Shown one piece after another: positions 15,987-24,736 of a stretch of DNA of 64,000 nt (positions within the stretch are counted from its first letter, which is position 1; each line of letters starts with the position of its first letter). The translations under genes and the position numbers were made by a program. This stretch comes from Inhella inkyongensis (GTDB lineage Bacteria; Pseudomonadota; Gammaproteobacteria; Burkholderiales; Burkholderiaceae_C): assembly GCF_005952805.1 (NCBI RefSeq), contig NZ_CP040709.1, positions 4,020,413 through 4,084,412 of the forward strand, read 5' to 3'. Below the pieces are notes generated by a model. The model had not been told where the DNA came from and did no database searches. It worked only from the letters and a program-made list of their open reading frames with translations.

Positions 15987-16429
15987 CGGCATTTCCCCGT
16001 GCAGGTGCTCAGCGCCACCTTGACATCGTGCTGAGCCAGCAGCAGCTTGCCGTCCTGCAGTTGCGCCACGCCATAAACCAGCGAACTCCTCGCCAAACGA
16101 ATGCGTGTACCGAGCTGGGGTTCCATCGCTTCGCTGAACTCCAGGCTGGCGAGCAAGGCCGTGGCATTGCGCTCGGCCAGCAACCACATCTTCTTCACGC
16201 CGGGGAGCTTGCACTGCAAGCTGATGGGCACCTGCTCGCCACTCTCGGCAATGTCCGGTGCCTCCAACACCAGGTCCAGACTTGGCACCGGAGCCGCCAG
16301 ACCCAGGGCCTGCAAAGTGACCTGAAGCCCCTGGGTATCAAAACCCTTGCGGGCCGCCTGGGCCAGGGCCGCATCCAGCGGCGCCAAGCTGGCCAGGGCT
16401 GCCGCCCGCAACCAATTCCTACGTCTCAA
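15983..16429 (-). CDS. soxY: SoxY-like sulfur carrier with atypical C-terminus
   Basis: 148 residues from a TTG start that overlaps the HDOD stop codon (TTGA). The N-terminus MRRRNWLRAAALASLAPLDAALAQ fits a twin-arginine signal, as SoxY normally has. The body shows the SoxY pattern (VPISLQCKLPGVKKMWLLAERN, LASLEFSEAMEPQLGTRIRLARSSLVYGVAQLQDGKLLLAQHDVKVAL). Canonical SoxY ends in GGCGG, whose cysteine carries the sulfur. This protein instead ends in STCTGKCR, keeping a cysteine at that place but replacing the flanking glycines and adding a second cysteine. It may be a divergent carrier with another substrate. A family search and alignment of the last 15 residues would test this. Confidence 0.78.
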   Translation of the reverse strand: MRRRNWLRAAALASLAPLDAALAQAARKGFDTQGLQVTLQALGLAAPVPSLDLVLEAPDIAESGEQVPISLQCKLPGVKKMWLLAERNATALLASLEFSEAMEPQLGTRIRLARSSLVYGVAQLQDGKLLLAQHDVKVALSTCTGKCR

Positions 16430-17232
16430 TCCGCACTCTCCAACTGCTCTTGCACCCGCCGCGCCGCGCGCAGGGCGGCACTGGCGTCGATCTGCGCCTG
16501 GGGCGCAATTTGTTCCACCCGCGCCTCCAGCTCCGCCGGCTGCTGCATCAGCGCGTGAACGATGCCCGAGATGCCCGCCACACCCCGACGCTGCAAGCCC
16601 TCGGGCAAGGTCCCGCTGGCCTGCAGGCCCACATGGTGGCGCACGCTGGCCACTGCGGCTGGCGCCAGGCCCCAGCTCTCGCACAGCGCGGCGCCCAAGG
16701 CGTCGTGGCTGACGCCGAAGGCCGAGGTCTCCAGATCGCAAAGTTCGCTGTCACTGCCCGCCGCACGCAGCATGGCCGGGTAGTGCTGCGGCGCATGGCG
16801 ATACAGCACCGCCTTGCCGCACTCCTCAAACAAACCCGCCGAATGCGCGGCCCAAGGATCGATGCCCAGCATCTGGCCGATACGACCCATCATCAAACCG
16901 CGCTTGGCCGCGCGCTCCCACACCGGCTCCAGTTCGGCCGCGGAAGGAAATGCGGCCCGCAAACTCATCTCGAAGGCAATGGCGCTGACCTCGCGCATGC
17001 CCAGATAGGTCAAAGCCTGGTGCACCGTCTGAACGCGGCCACGCAAACCATAGAGCGAAGAATTGACAGCCTTGAGCACCGCAGCAGCCAGCGCCATGTC
17101 GCCCTCGACCAAGGCCGAGACGGCCAGCAGATCAATCTCGTCCTCGGCCATCAGGACCGACAGCTTGACCAGGACCTCGGGCTGGGCCGGAATCTCGATA
17201 TCGAGCGCGCGCAGTTCAGGATCTACAGACAT
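16426..17232 (-). CDS. HDOD domain protein (268 aa)
   Basis: A stand-alone HDOD domain (a degenerate HD phosphohydrolase fold used in signalling). It shows PEVLVKLSVLMAEDEIDLLAVSALVEGDMALAAAVLKAVNSSLYGL (the typical block before LRxxNS) and ALTYLGMREVSAIAFEMSL. Catalytic HD residues are not conserved in such proteins, so a regulatory role is expected. The gene begins 10 bp after the TSUP permease gene ends and overlaps soxY by TTGA. It is therefore embedded between a sulfur-related permease and the soxYZ pair. Whether it regulates them is unknown. Confidence 0.85.
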   Translation of the reverse strand: MSVDPELRALDIEIPAQPEVLVKLSVLMAEDEIDLLAVSALVEGDMALAAAVLKAVNSSLYGLRGRVQTVHQALTYLGMREVSAIAFEMSLRAAFPSAAELEPVWERAAKRGLMMGRIGQMLGIDPWAAHSAGLFEECGKAVLYRHAPQHYPAMLRAAGSDSELCDLETSAFGVSHDALGAALCESWGLAPAAVASVRHHVGLQASGTLPEGLQRRGVAGISGIVHALMQQPAELEARVEQIAPQAQIDASAALRAARRVQEQLESAD

Positions 17233-17242
17233 AGGGCGCCTT

Positions 17243-18019
17243 TCAGGCCGTGATTGCGTTCCATATTAGCGCCGCATCCCAGCCGGTCTTGAGGATCAGC
17301 CCCCCCACAACCACCAGGAAAACCCCGCGCACAAAGCCGGCGCCGCGCGCCAGCGCGAGGTGCGATCCCATCCAGCTGCCGGCCATATTGGCCACGGCCA
17401 TACAGGCCGCCACGCCCCACCAAATATGGCCGGTGGCGGCAAACAGGGTCAGCGCCGAGGCGTTGGTGGCGGTGTTGAGCAGCTTGGCGCTGGCGCTCGC
17501 ATGCAGAAAGTCGTAGCCCAGCACACGAACAAACAGAAACACAAAAAAGCTGCCAGTACCCGGGCCGAAGAAGCCGTCGTACAGGCCGATGCCGCCGCCG
17601 ATCAGGGCCGCACGCCAAATCTCGCTGCGCCCCTCGTGCTGCGGGCGGTGCTCACGCCCCAGGTCCTTCTTGGCCAGGGTATAGACCAGTAGCAGCAACA
17701 GGATCAGCGGCAGGGCCAGGCGCCACACGCGGGCATCCATCAGCGTGGCGCCCCAGGCACCCAGGGCACTGCCCACCAAAGCCGCCGCAATGGCGGGCAG
17801 CAGCGAGCGCCAACGCAACTCCACACGCCGCGCATAGCGCCAAGCCGCCAGCGCCGTGCCCCAGACGGCCGCGCCCTTGTTGGTGCCAAACAGCGTGGCC
17901 GGTAGCGCCTGCGGATAGGCCGAAAACAGCGCAGGCACCAACACCAGCCCGCCGCCGCCCACGATGGCATCAATGAACCCGGCGGCCAGCGAGGCCGCAA
18001 CAACCAATATCAATTCCAT
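17243..18019 (-). CDS. TSUP-family (TauE/SafE) sulfite exporter-like permease
   Basis: A 258-residue integral membrane protein with about eight helices. Both TSUP signature halves are visible: AAGFIDAIVGGGGLVLVPAL with TLFGTNKGAAVWGT in the first repeat, and GIGLYDGFFGPGTGSFFVFLFV with SASAKLLNTATNASAL in the second. TSUP proteins export sulfite, sulfonates or related C1-C2 anions. Its place just upstream of HDOD-soxY-soxZ supports a role in moving an inorganic sulfur anion, but the family is broad. Repeat copy 4 separates it from the upstream binding-protein gene. Confidence 0.88.
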   Translation of the reverse strand: MELILVVAASLAAGFIDAIVGGGGLVLVPALFSAYPQALPATLFGTNKGAAVWGTALAAWRYARRVELRWRSLLPAIAAALVGSALGAWGATLMDARVWRLALPLILLLLLVYTLAKKDLGREHRPQHEGRSEIWRAALIGGGIGLYDGFFGPGTGSFFVFLFVRVLGYDFLHASASAKLLNTATNASALTLFAATGHIWWGVAACMAVANMAGSWMGSHLALARGAGFVRGVFLVVVGGLILKTGWDAALIWNAITA

Positions 18020-18067
18020 GGCTTAGCGAGCCGTCAGCAGCCGAGCGCAGTACTCAGACTCGCCTTG

Positions 18068-18158
18068 ATCAAGTGCCCCCGCGGAGCCGGCTCTGCCGGG
18101 CCGCTGGTGGCGCCGGGGGAGGCGCCAGGGGAGGCGCCGCAGGCGCTTCGAGGGCGGG
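18068..18158 (-). repeat. Stop-codon-linked hairpin repeat, copy 4
   Basis: Begins at the TGA of the binding-protein gene at 18159-18161 with CCCGCCCTCGAAGCGCCTG. The stems are GCGCCTGCGGCGCC- and GGCGCC-type. It ends with CCCGGC-AGA-GCCGG in the position of CCGGC-AAA-GCCGG. The central C-run stem is replaced by a short duplication (GAGGCGCCAGGG-GAGGCGCC on the plus strand). It is the most diverged of the four copies. Confidence 0.7.
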
Positions 18159-18893
18159 TCATTTCAAGGCCTCATCCAGGCGCTGCAGCCACTCGGCGGG
18201 CACGGCCTTGTTGCAATAGAGATGGCGGCTGCCGCCCGGCGGCGCATCGGCAAATCGAAGCAACTGGAACGACCCGGCCGCCGAGCTGGAGTCAGTGGGC
18301 AAACTGAGCAACCACTGACCTTCTTCGGGCGCCACCGGCATCCAGTCGGCGCGATCGGCCAGCAACATGCGCATCAACACCGGCACATCGGCGCTGCTGG
18401 ATTCGGGCGTGCGCGTGCGCTGCGCCAGCAAGGCATCGAACTGCGCCCCGTAGCTGAAGCCCTGCTTGACCAGCAGGCGCGCATCGGGCCGCTGAAGAGC
18501 CTGCGCCATGGTGAGGTTGTCGGACCACCCCAGGTTGCTGCGCGCCAAGAGGCCCAGGGGTTGGTCGCGATAGAGCATGGCGCTGAACTGCCCCTTGGCC
18601 TCCCGTGCCGGATTGCGGAACCAACCGATGCCGCAGTCCAGGCCCTGGGCGTCCTCAATGAGTCGCAACTGACGCTGACTGGGAGTGAGCGCCAGGCGGT
18701 GCGGCAAGTGCGCGCGCGCCAAAGCCCGCTGCAAGGTGTCCACCACCAAACCCTGTACCCCACCATCAGGACGGGTTTGGTAGTAGGGCGGGCGCTCCTG
18801 GTAATGCAGGGTCACAGTGGGCAAGGCGCCCTGCGCCGCCACGGCATTGCTCAGGAACAGTCCCGCCAGGGCAATGGGTCGATTCCAACTCAT
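18159..18893 (-). CDS. Periplasmic solute-binding-like protein (PBPb fold, 244 aa)
   Basis: Starts at ATG 18893 with a signal peptide (MSWNRPIALAGLFLSNAVAAQ) and continues as a type-2 periplasmic binding protein: VTLHYQERPPYYQTRPDGGVQGLVVDTLQRALARAHLPHRLALTPSQRQLRLIEDAQGLDCGIGWFRNPAREAKGQFSAMLY. No permease or ATPase gene is adjacent. In Burkholderiales many such stand-alone proteins are annotated as transporter substrate-binding domain proteins. It probably senses or scavenges an amino-acid-like ligand. A functionally similar protein is encoded at 27608-28417. Confidence 0.7.
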   Translation of the reverse strand: MSWNRPIALAGLFLSNAVAAQGALPTVTLHYQERPPYYQTRPDGGVQGLVVDTLQRALARAHLPHRLALTPSQRQLRLIEDAQGLDCGIGWFRNPAREAKGQFSAMLYRDQPLGLLARSNLGWSDNLTMAQALQRPDARLLVKQGFSYGAQFDALLAQRTRTPESSSADVPVLMRMLLADRADWMPVAPEEGQWLLSLPTDSSSAAGSFQLLRFADAPPGGSRHLYCNKAVPAEWLQRLDEALK

Positions 18894-18915
18894 TGCGCCA
18901 TTTTGGCGGGATGCC

Positions 18916-20925
18916 TCACCAAATGCGGATGCGCTGCTCGCTGGGCTTGAACATCTTGTCGCCCGCCCGGGTGCCAAAGGCCTCGTGGAAGCCGTCGTGG
19001 TTGACGGCCGCGCCATTGGCACGGAACTCGGCCGGCGAGTGCGGATCCACCGTCAGCATCTGCAGCGTGTAGCTCTCGCGAGCCTTGCTGCGCCAGGCCT
19101 GACTCCAGCCGTAGAAGAAGCGCTGCTCCCCACTCAATCCATCGAGCACCGGGGCGTCCTTGCCACCCAGGCTCTTGCGGTAAGCCTTGAAGGCGATCTG
19201 CAGACCGCTCAAATCGGCAATGTTCTCGCCCAGGGTCAGGCGGCCGTTGAGCTTCTTGCCGGGCACGGGTTCGTATTCGCCGTACTGGGCCACCAGGCGA
19301 TCGCCCAGGGCGTCGAAGGCCTTGCGGTCGGCCGGCGTCCACCAGTTGCGCAGCGCACCCTTGGCATCGAACTGGCTGCCCTCGTCGTCAAAACCATGGC
19401 TGATCTCGTGGCCGATCACGGCGCCGATGGCGCCGTAGTTCACCGCGTCGTCGGCCTTCAGGTCGAAGAAGGGCGGGCGCAGGATGGCGGCCGGGAACAC
19501 GATCTCATTGGCCAGCGGGTTGTAGTAGGCGTTGACGGTCTGCGGCGTCATGCCCCATTCCTTCTTGTCCACGGCCTGGCCCACGCGACGGGCATTGCGG
19601 GCCCACTCGAAGCGGCCGGCGCGCTCGCCATTGCCCAGCGCATCGCCGGCCTTGACCTGCAGCGCGCCATAGTCGCGCCAGCGCTCGGGGTAGCCGATCT
19701 TCACCGTGTAGGAGGCCAGCTTGGCACGCGCCTGCTGCTTGGTCTGCGGGCCCATCCAGCTCAGGCCTTCCAGGCTGTCGCCAAAGCTGCCCAGCAGATT
19801 GCCCACCAAGGTCAGCATGCGTTGCTTGGCCTCGGGCGGGAAATGCTCGGCCACATAGAGCTGGCCCACGGCCTCGCCCAGGGCGGCGTTGACCTGCTCG
19901 ATGCCCTGCTGCCAGCGCGGACGCTCTTCCTTGGCACCCTGCAGGGCGGTGCCCTTGTAGGCAAACAGCGCGTCGCGGAAGCCCTGGGGCAGGGTGTCGG
20001 CCACGCTGGAGAGGGTGTGCAGCTTCAGGTAGTCGCGCCATTGCGCGATGGGTGCCTGGGCCAGCAGGCGCGAACTGGCGGCCAGGGCGGAGGGCTGGCC
20101 AACGATGACGCGCTGGGTGCGCTGCAGTTGGGCGGCCTGCAACATCAGCGTCCAGTCAAAGCCTCCGCCGAGCTTGCGCAGGGCCTGACGGTCGTGCGGG
20201 TTGTAGGTCTTGTTGGGGTCGCGCAGCGAGACCTTGTCCCACATCGTCGCGGCCATCTGCTTTTCCAGCGCGATGGTGTGCTCGGCGGCCTGCACGGGGT
20301 CGGGCAGACCGGCCAGGCGGCCCAGAGTCTCCAGATAGGTCCGGTAGGCGGCCACGGCCTTCACATAGCGCGGCTCCTGGTCCTTCAGGTAGTAATCGCG
20401 GTCGGGTACGCCCAGGCCGCCCTGGCCGGCGATGGCGGCATAGACGTCGGGTTTCTTCGGGTCGGGCTCGATGCTGATGTTGATGGGCAGCTGCAGCTGA
20501 CCTTGCTGACGGCCCATCCAACGGGCCAGATCGGCGGGCTTTTGCAAGGCCTCGATGGCCTGCAGCAGGGGCTGAACCGGCGCCAGGCCGCCGGCGTCGA
20601 TGGCGGCGGTGTCGGTATAGGCCTGGTAGTAGAGCGCCACCTTCTCGGCCACGCTGCCCGGGGCTTGGGCCTGGGCCGCCAGGCGCTGCACGATTTCGCG
20701 CACTTCGCGGTCGCTTTGGTCGCGCAGTTGGATGAAGGTGCCCCAGCGCGACTTGTCGGCCGGGATCTCGGTGCGCTTCAGCCAGCCGCCGTTGACGGCG
20801 CGGAACAGATCGTCCTGCGCACGCACCTCGGCATCGATGCCGCTGGTGTCAATGCCGGAATGGGCGCCGGCCGCGCTGGCCAAGCAAAGGGTCAGGGCCG
20901 CCGCAGCGGTGCTCAACAGTTTCAT
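18916..20925 (-). CDS. M13 family (neprilysin-like) metallopeptidase, copy A
   Basis: A 669-residue zinc peptidase with a signal peptide (MKLLSTAAAALTLCLASAAGAH), so exported. Family residues are all present: HEISH (HExxH, residues 506-510), the third zinc ligand in ENIADLSG, the NAYY substrate-binding motif, and the C-terminal IRIW. M13 enzymes cleave peptides, usually on the N-terminal side of hydrophobic residues. It lies 20 bp downstream of a second M13 gene in the same direction, and the two proteins align along their entire length, including the N-terminal VRAQDDLFRAVNGGWLKR region. This is a clear tandem duplication. Confidence 0.93.
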   Translation of the reverse strand: MKLLSTAAAALTLCLASAAGAHSGIDTSGIDAEVRAQDDLFRAVNGGWLKRTEIPADKSRWGTFIQLRDQSDREVREIVQRLAAQAQAPGSVAEKVALYYQAYTDTAAIDAGGLAPVQPLLQAIEALQKPADLARWMGRQQGQLQLPINISIEPDPKKPDVYAAIAGQGGLGVPDRDYYLKDQEPRYVKAVAAYRTYLETLGRLAGLPDPVQAAEHTIALEKQMAATMWDKVSLRDPNKTYNPHDRQALRKLGGGFDWTLMLQAAQLQRTQRVIVGQPSALAASSRLLAQAPIAQWRDYLKLHTLSSVADTLPQGFRDALFAYKGTALQGAKEERPRWQQGIEQVNAALGEAVGQLYVAEHFPPEAKQRMLTLVGNLLGSFGDSLEGLSWMGPQTKQQARAKLASYTVKIGYPERWRDYGALQVKAGDALGNGERAGRFEWARNARRVGQAVDKKEWGMTPQTVNAYYNPLANEIVFPAAILRPPFFDLKADDAVNYGAIGAVIGHEISHGFDDEGSQFDAKGALRNWWTPADRKAFDALGDRLVAQYGEYEPVPGKKLNGRLTLGENIADLSGLQIAFKAYRKSLGGKDAPVLDGLSGEQRFFYGWSQAWRSKARESYTLQMLTVDPHSPAEFRANGAAVNHDGFHEAFGTRAGDKMFKPSEQRIRIW

Positions 20926-20945
20926 GGTTTTTTGTAGGAAAGGAA

Positions 20946-22961
20946 TTACCAGATGCGGATGCGCTTCTCGGTCGGCTTGAACATCTTGTCGCCGTCACGG
21001 GTGCCAAAGGCCTCATGGAAACCGTCATGGTTGACGGCGGCGCCATTGGCACGGAACTCGGGCGGCGAGTGGGAGTCCGTGGTCAGCAGCTGAAGGGCAC
21101 GGCTCTCGCGCACCTTCTCGCGCCAGGCCTGGCTCCAACCCAGGAAGAAGCGCTGTTGCCCGGTCAGGCCATCGATCACCGGCGCGGGCTTGCCGCCCAA
21201 GCTTTTCAGATAAGCCTTGTAGGCAATCTGCAGGCCGCTCAGGTCGGCGATGTTCTCGCCCAGGGTCAGCTTGCCGTTGAGTTTCTTGCCCGGCACTGGC
21301 TCGTATTGCTCGTACTGGGCTACCAATTGCTCGCCCAGTTTGGTAAAGGCAGCACGGTCGGCATCGGTCCACCAGTTGCGCAGCGCGCCGTCGGCATCGA
21401 ACTGGCTGCCCTGGTCGTCAAAGCCGTGGCTGATCTCGTGGCCGATCACTGCGCCGATGGCGCCGTAGTTCGCGGCATCGTCGGCCGCCGCATCAAAGAA
21501 GGGCGGCTGCAGGATGGCAGCCGGGAACACGATCTCGTTGGCCAGCGGGTTGTAGTAGGCATTGACGGTCTGGGGGGTCATGCCCCATTCCTTCTTGTCA
21601 ACCGGTTTGCCCGACTTCGCCACTTCGCGCGCCCAGGCGAAGCGCGACGCGCGCTCACTGTTGCCGCGTGCATCGCCGGCCTGCACCTGCAGCGCGGTGT
21701 AGTCACGCCACTGGTCGGGGTAGCCGATCTTGGTGACGTAGCTGGCCAGCTTCGCACGGGCCCGCGCCTTGGTCTGCGGGCCCATCCAGGTCAGGCCTTC
21801 CAGACTGTCGCCAAAGCTGCCCAGCAGGTTGTTCACCAGGGTCAGCATGCGGGCCTTGTGCTCGGGCGGGAAGTGCTGGGCCACATAGAGCTGGCCCAGG
21901 GCCTCACCCATCGCGGCGTTGAGTTGATCGATGCCTTGCTGCCAGCGCGGCTTCTCTTCGGACGCACCGGTGAGCGCCGTGCCCCGGAAGGCAAAGCGGG
22001 CGTCGCGGAAGGCCTTGGGCAGGGTGTCGGCCTGCGCGTCCAGGCTGTGCAGGGTCAGATAGGTTTTCCAATCCTTCAGCGGCACCGTGGCCAAGAGCTT
22101 GGCAATGCCGGCGGTGGCGCTGGGCTGGGAGATCGATAGCCGATCCAGGCCCTTCAAACCGGCGCCTTGCAGGAACGCCGCCCAGTCCAGGCCCGGGGCC
22201 TTTTGGCCCAACGCGGTCACCGGAGTGGGGTTGTAGATCTTGACCATGTCGCGATTGGCCACGGAATCCCAGTGCACCTCGGCGATGCGACGCTCCAGCG
22301 ACAGGGTGGTCTGCGCAGCCTGGGCCGGGTTGGGCAAGCCGACCAGGCGGGCCAGGGTTTCCAGATAGACCGCGTAGTCCTTCACCGCCTTGGCAAAGCG
22401 GGCATCCTCGGTCTTGAGGTAGTAATCGCGATTGGGCAGACCCAGGCCACCCTGCCAGGTCAGCGGACGGTTGATGCCGGGTTCCTTGAAGTCCGGATGA
22501 ATGGCCAGTGCGATCGGCAGATTCATCAGACCCTGCTGCGCACCCAGCCAACGGGCCAGGTCCTTGCGGTTCTGGATGCGCTCGATACCGGCCAGCCAGG
22601 GCTTGATGGGGGCCAGGCCGCGCGCATCAATTTGGGCCAGGTCGGAATAGGCGGCGTAGAACAGCGCCACCTTTTCGGCCACGCTGCCCTTGGGGTTGTC
22701 GGTGCGGGCGGCCAGGGCTTCGACGATGGCGCGCACTTCGCGGTCGCTCTTGTCGCGCAGCTGGATAAAGGCACCGTACTCCGACTTGTCAGCCGGCATC
22801 TCGACCGTGTTCAGCCAATGGCCGTTGGCGGCGCGGAACAAATCGTCCTGGACCCGGACTGCGGGGTCAAAGCCGGCGCGGTCCAGCCCGCTGGTTTGGG
22901 CCTGAGCGGCCAAAGAGAGCGACATCAAAGCGGCCGCCAGGGCCAGGGGACGAAGCAACAT
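20946..22961 (-). CDS. M13 family (neprilysin-like) metallopeptidase, copy B
   Basis: 671 residues with signal peptide (MLLRPLALAAALMSLSLAAQAQ), HEISH at 508-512, ENIADLSG, NAYYNPLANEIVFPAAIL and terminal IRIW. It is the paralogue of copy A, with many blocks identical (for example KKEWGMTPQTVNAYYNPL). It is the first gene of the pair, with 20 bp between them, so they are probably co-transcribed. The substrate difference, if any, should lie in the less conserved N-terminal half. Confidence 0.93.
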   Translation of the reverse strand: MLLRPLALAAALMSLSLAAQAQTSGLDRAGFDPAVRVQDDLFRAANGHWLNTVEMPADKSEYGAFIQLRDKSDREVRAIVEALAARTDNPKGSVAEKVALFYAAYSDLAQIDARGLAPIKPWLAGIERIQNRKDLARWLGAQQGLMNLPIALAIHPDFKEPGINRPLTWQGGLGLPNRDYYLKTEDARFAKAVKDYAVYLETLARLVGLPNPAQAAQTTLSLERRIAEVHWDSVANRDMVKIYNPTPVTALGQKAPGLDWAAFLQGAGLKGLDRLSISQPSATAGIAKLLATVPLKDWKTYLTLHSLDAQADTLPKAFRDARFAFRGTALTGASEEKPRWQQGIDQLNAAMGEALGQLYVAQHFPPEHKARMLTLVNNLLGSFGDSLEGLTWMGPQTKARARAKLASYVTKIGYPDQWRDYTALQVQAGDARGNSERASRFAWAREVAKSGKPVDKKEWGMTPQTVNAYYNPLANEIVFPAAILQPPFFDAAADDAANYGAIGAVIGHEISHGFDDQGSQFDADGALRNWWTDADRAAFTKLGEQLVAQYEQYEPVPGKKLNGKLTLGENIADLSGLQIAYKAYLKSLGGKPAPVIDGLTGQQRFFLGWSQAWREKVRESRALQLLTTDSHSPPEFRANGAAVNHDGFHEAFGTRDGDKMFKPTEKRIRIW

Positions 22962-23047
22962 GGGGGACCTGCTGATGGGCGCCGGGACGGCGCGAAGCCG
23001 CGCAGTGTCGTGCGTGCACCAAGGCTGGCCGAAAGCTCACCCCCGAA

Positions 23048-24349
23048 TCAGGGCGAACTTGCGGGCAAACCCCGATAGAGAGGCAGGGCTGCTATGCGGG
23101 ATTGGATGCGCGCCATCTCCGCCTGATAGGCCGGCGATCCCACCGTGCCGTAGCGGCGACGGAACTCAGCTTCACTCAAAAACTCGCTCAGATCGGCCAC
23201 CTCTGGGAAGACGGCGGCCTCATCCAAGCCGGTGGCCAAGGCCGCCAGCACCGCCACCGGATTGGCCGCGCAGGCCCGACCAAAACGCTCGCCAGCCGCA
23301 TCGGCCGCCAGGTCGTTGAAGGAAAAACCGCTGCCGCCGCGCGCGTCGGCCAGTTCCTTGGCCAGGCCCAGCACCCGGGTCAGGCGGTCGCCCCCTTGCC
23401 AGTTCAGCCAGGCCGAGAGCACGAAGTGCTGGGCCATGTCATCACGCCCCTTCAGCACCAAGACGCGGCGCTGCTTGGGGCCGGCCGCCTCGGGCAACAA
23501 GGGGGACAAGTCGCGCCCCAGCGTGCGCAAGGTCAGTTGCAACAGCAGAGCCCGCAATTCGGTGGCGCCATCCTGGTTCTGGCGCTGCACACGCTCGAGC
23601 GCAGCTTTGGCCAGCACCTGCATCACCGGCATCAAGGGCTGCGGATTGGCCAGGTTTTGGGTCGCCCAGGCCTGCCAGGCCTGGTGCTGACTGATCAGGG
23701 CGGCGCGTTCGGCCGGCGTCCACAAACCCGCCAAGGCCGCCGTGGCCTGCTCCGGTTGCCACTGCCAGCGCAGCCACAAGGCCTGCTGCTCGAAACGCCA
23801 GCGCTCCACCAGATTGAGCGCCTCCAGAGCGGCACTGCCGTACTGACGTTCCAACCAGTGCTTGGCCAGCGCCTCCACCCAACTGGGAGGCAGCGGCAGC
23901 CGGCCGATGCGGGCCGAGCGCAGCCGGGGCCACTCGGACTGCAGCACCGACACCTCAGGCGGCGGCGCCCATTCGAGCTGTAGATTCAACCAGGGCCGAG
24001 TGGGCAGCATCGACGCTTGCAGGCTCAGCGCCAGCCGGGCCTGGGTAGGTTCGATGGCGAACTGAGCCGCCCGCTGCGGGTTGCTGAACTGGGTCAGCAG
24101 CACGTTCAGATCAGATTGGCTGAGCCGCACGGCATGCCGGCTGCCCCGGGCCTGGGCGCGCGGATCCAGGCGTCGGATCAGCAACTGGGCCCGGGAAAGG
24201 TGCCCGGCGTCCACCGCCAGACCGGAGGTCGGCGGCGCCACCAGCGGCTCGCCCTGCAAGGACAGGGCCAAGACCAGAACCAGGCTGAGGGGGATCAGGA
24301 GCCACAGCCAGCGCAGGACGCGCCAACGGCTTCGCGGGGATACAGACAT
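23048..24349 (-). CDS. Hypothetical membrane-anchored protein (433 aa)
   Basis: From ATG 24349 the protein starts MSVSPRSRWRVLRWLWLLIPLSLVLVLALSLQGE, a single N-terminal anchor. The rest, about 400 residues, is predicted outside the cytoplasm, with a repeated DNVLLTQFSNPQRAA / LQLEWAPP / RWRFEQQALWLRWQW type of beta-rich pattern in the middle and an Ala/Leu-rich helical part after it. I recognise no domain. The frame is open to 24415, but the ATG at 24349 gives the clean anchor. It lies 86 bp downstream of the M13 pair's start, in the same direction. Confidence 0.7.
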   Translation of the reverse strand: MSVSPRSRWRVLRWLWLLIPLSLVLVLALSLQGEPLVAPPTSGLAVDAGHLSRAQLLIRRLDPRAQARGSRHAVRLSQSDLNVLLTQFSNPQRAAQFAIEPTQARLALSLQASMLPTRPWLNLQLEWAPPPEVSVLQSEWPRLRSARIGRLPLPPSWVEALAKHWLERQYGSAALEALNLVERWRFEQQALWLRWQWQPEQATAALAGLWTPAERAALISQHQAWQAWATQNLANPQPLMPVMQVLAKAALERVQRQNQDGATELRALLLQLTLRTLGRDLSPLLPEAAGPKQRRVLVLKGRDDMAQHFVLSAWLNWQGGDRLTRVLGLAKELADARGGSGFSFNDLAADAAGERFGRACAANPVAVLAALATGLDEAAVFPEVADLSEFLSEAEFRRRYGTVGSPAYQAEMARIQSRIAALPLYRGLPASSP

Positions 24350-24448
24350 GGGCTGCAGTCTGCCAGGGCCGACGATCGCCTCAGAGCAGCCCGCCGAGAG
24401 TGAGCGCCGGCTCACTCTCGGAACATTGCAAATACTAGATGGCGAGAA

Positions 24449-24625
24449 TCAACGCTTGCGGTCCAACTGCAGGATGCGCTCCAGCGCACGGCGCCCGCCC
24501 TGGCTGGCGGAGGCCTCGTAGGCGCAGTGTTTGGGGCCCTTGTCAGCCAGCATTTCCGCATAGGCTTGCGGCAGCGGGCTGCGGCGGGCGGGGGTGGCAT
24601 GGCGGTGAGCGAGCGTGTTCAGCAT
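24449..24625 (-). CDS. Small hypothetical protein (58 aa)
   Basis: From ATG 24625: a short basic protein (MLNTLAHRHATPARRSPLPQAYAEMLADKGPKHC... ending LQLDRKR), preceded by AAGAGAAG. No motif is recognised and there are no membrane segments. Codon use is like the neighbouring genes. It stands alone between an anchored protein gene and the barrel-like pair. It could be spurious. Confidence 0.4.
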   Translation of the reverse strand: MLNTLAHRHATPARRSPLPQAYAEMLADKGPKHCAYEASASQGGRRALERILQLDRKR

Positions 24626-24736
24626 GGTCTTCTCTTGGGGTCTTTCGACCTTGGACGGGGAGACCTTTCCCCCCGATGGGAGCCGCAACGGGGCGGGGAA
24701 GCCCTTGGTTGACAGCCCTCCAAAAGATTTTTTCTG

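Noticed and set aside
15983..16741. Long upstream extension of soxY
   Set aside because: That part overlaps the HDOD gene out of frame; the TTG at 16429 gives a Tat signal and a coupled start.
18817..20937. 706-codon open frame on the plus strand opposite the M13 gene
   Set aside because: It is an antisense shadow produced by high third-position G+C; its translation is low-complexity and the opposite strand has a full catalytic M13 protein.
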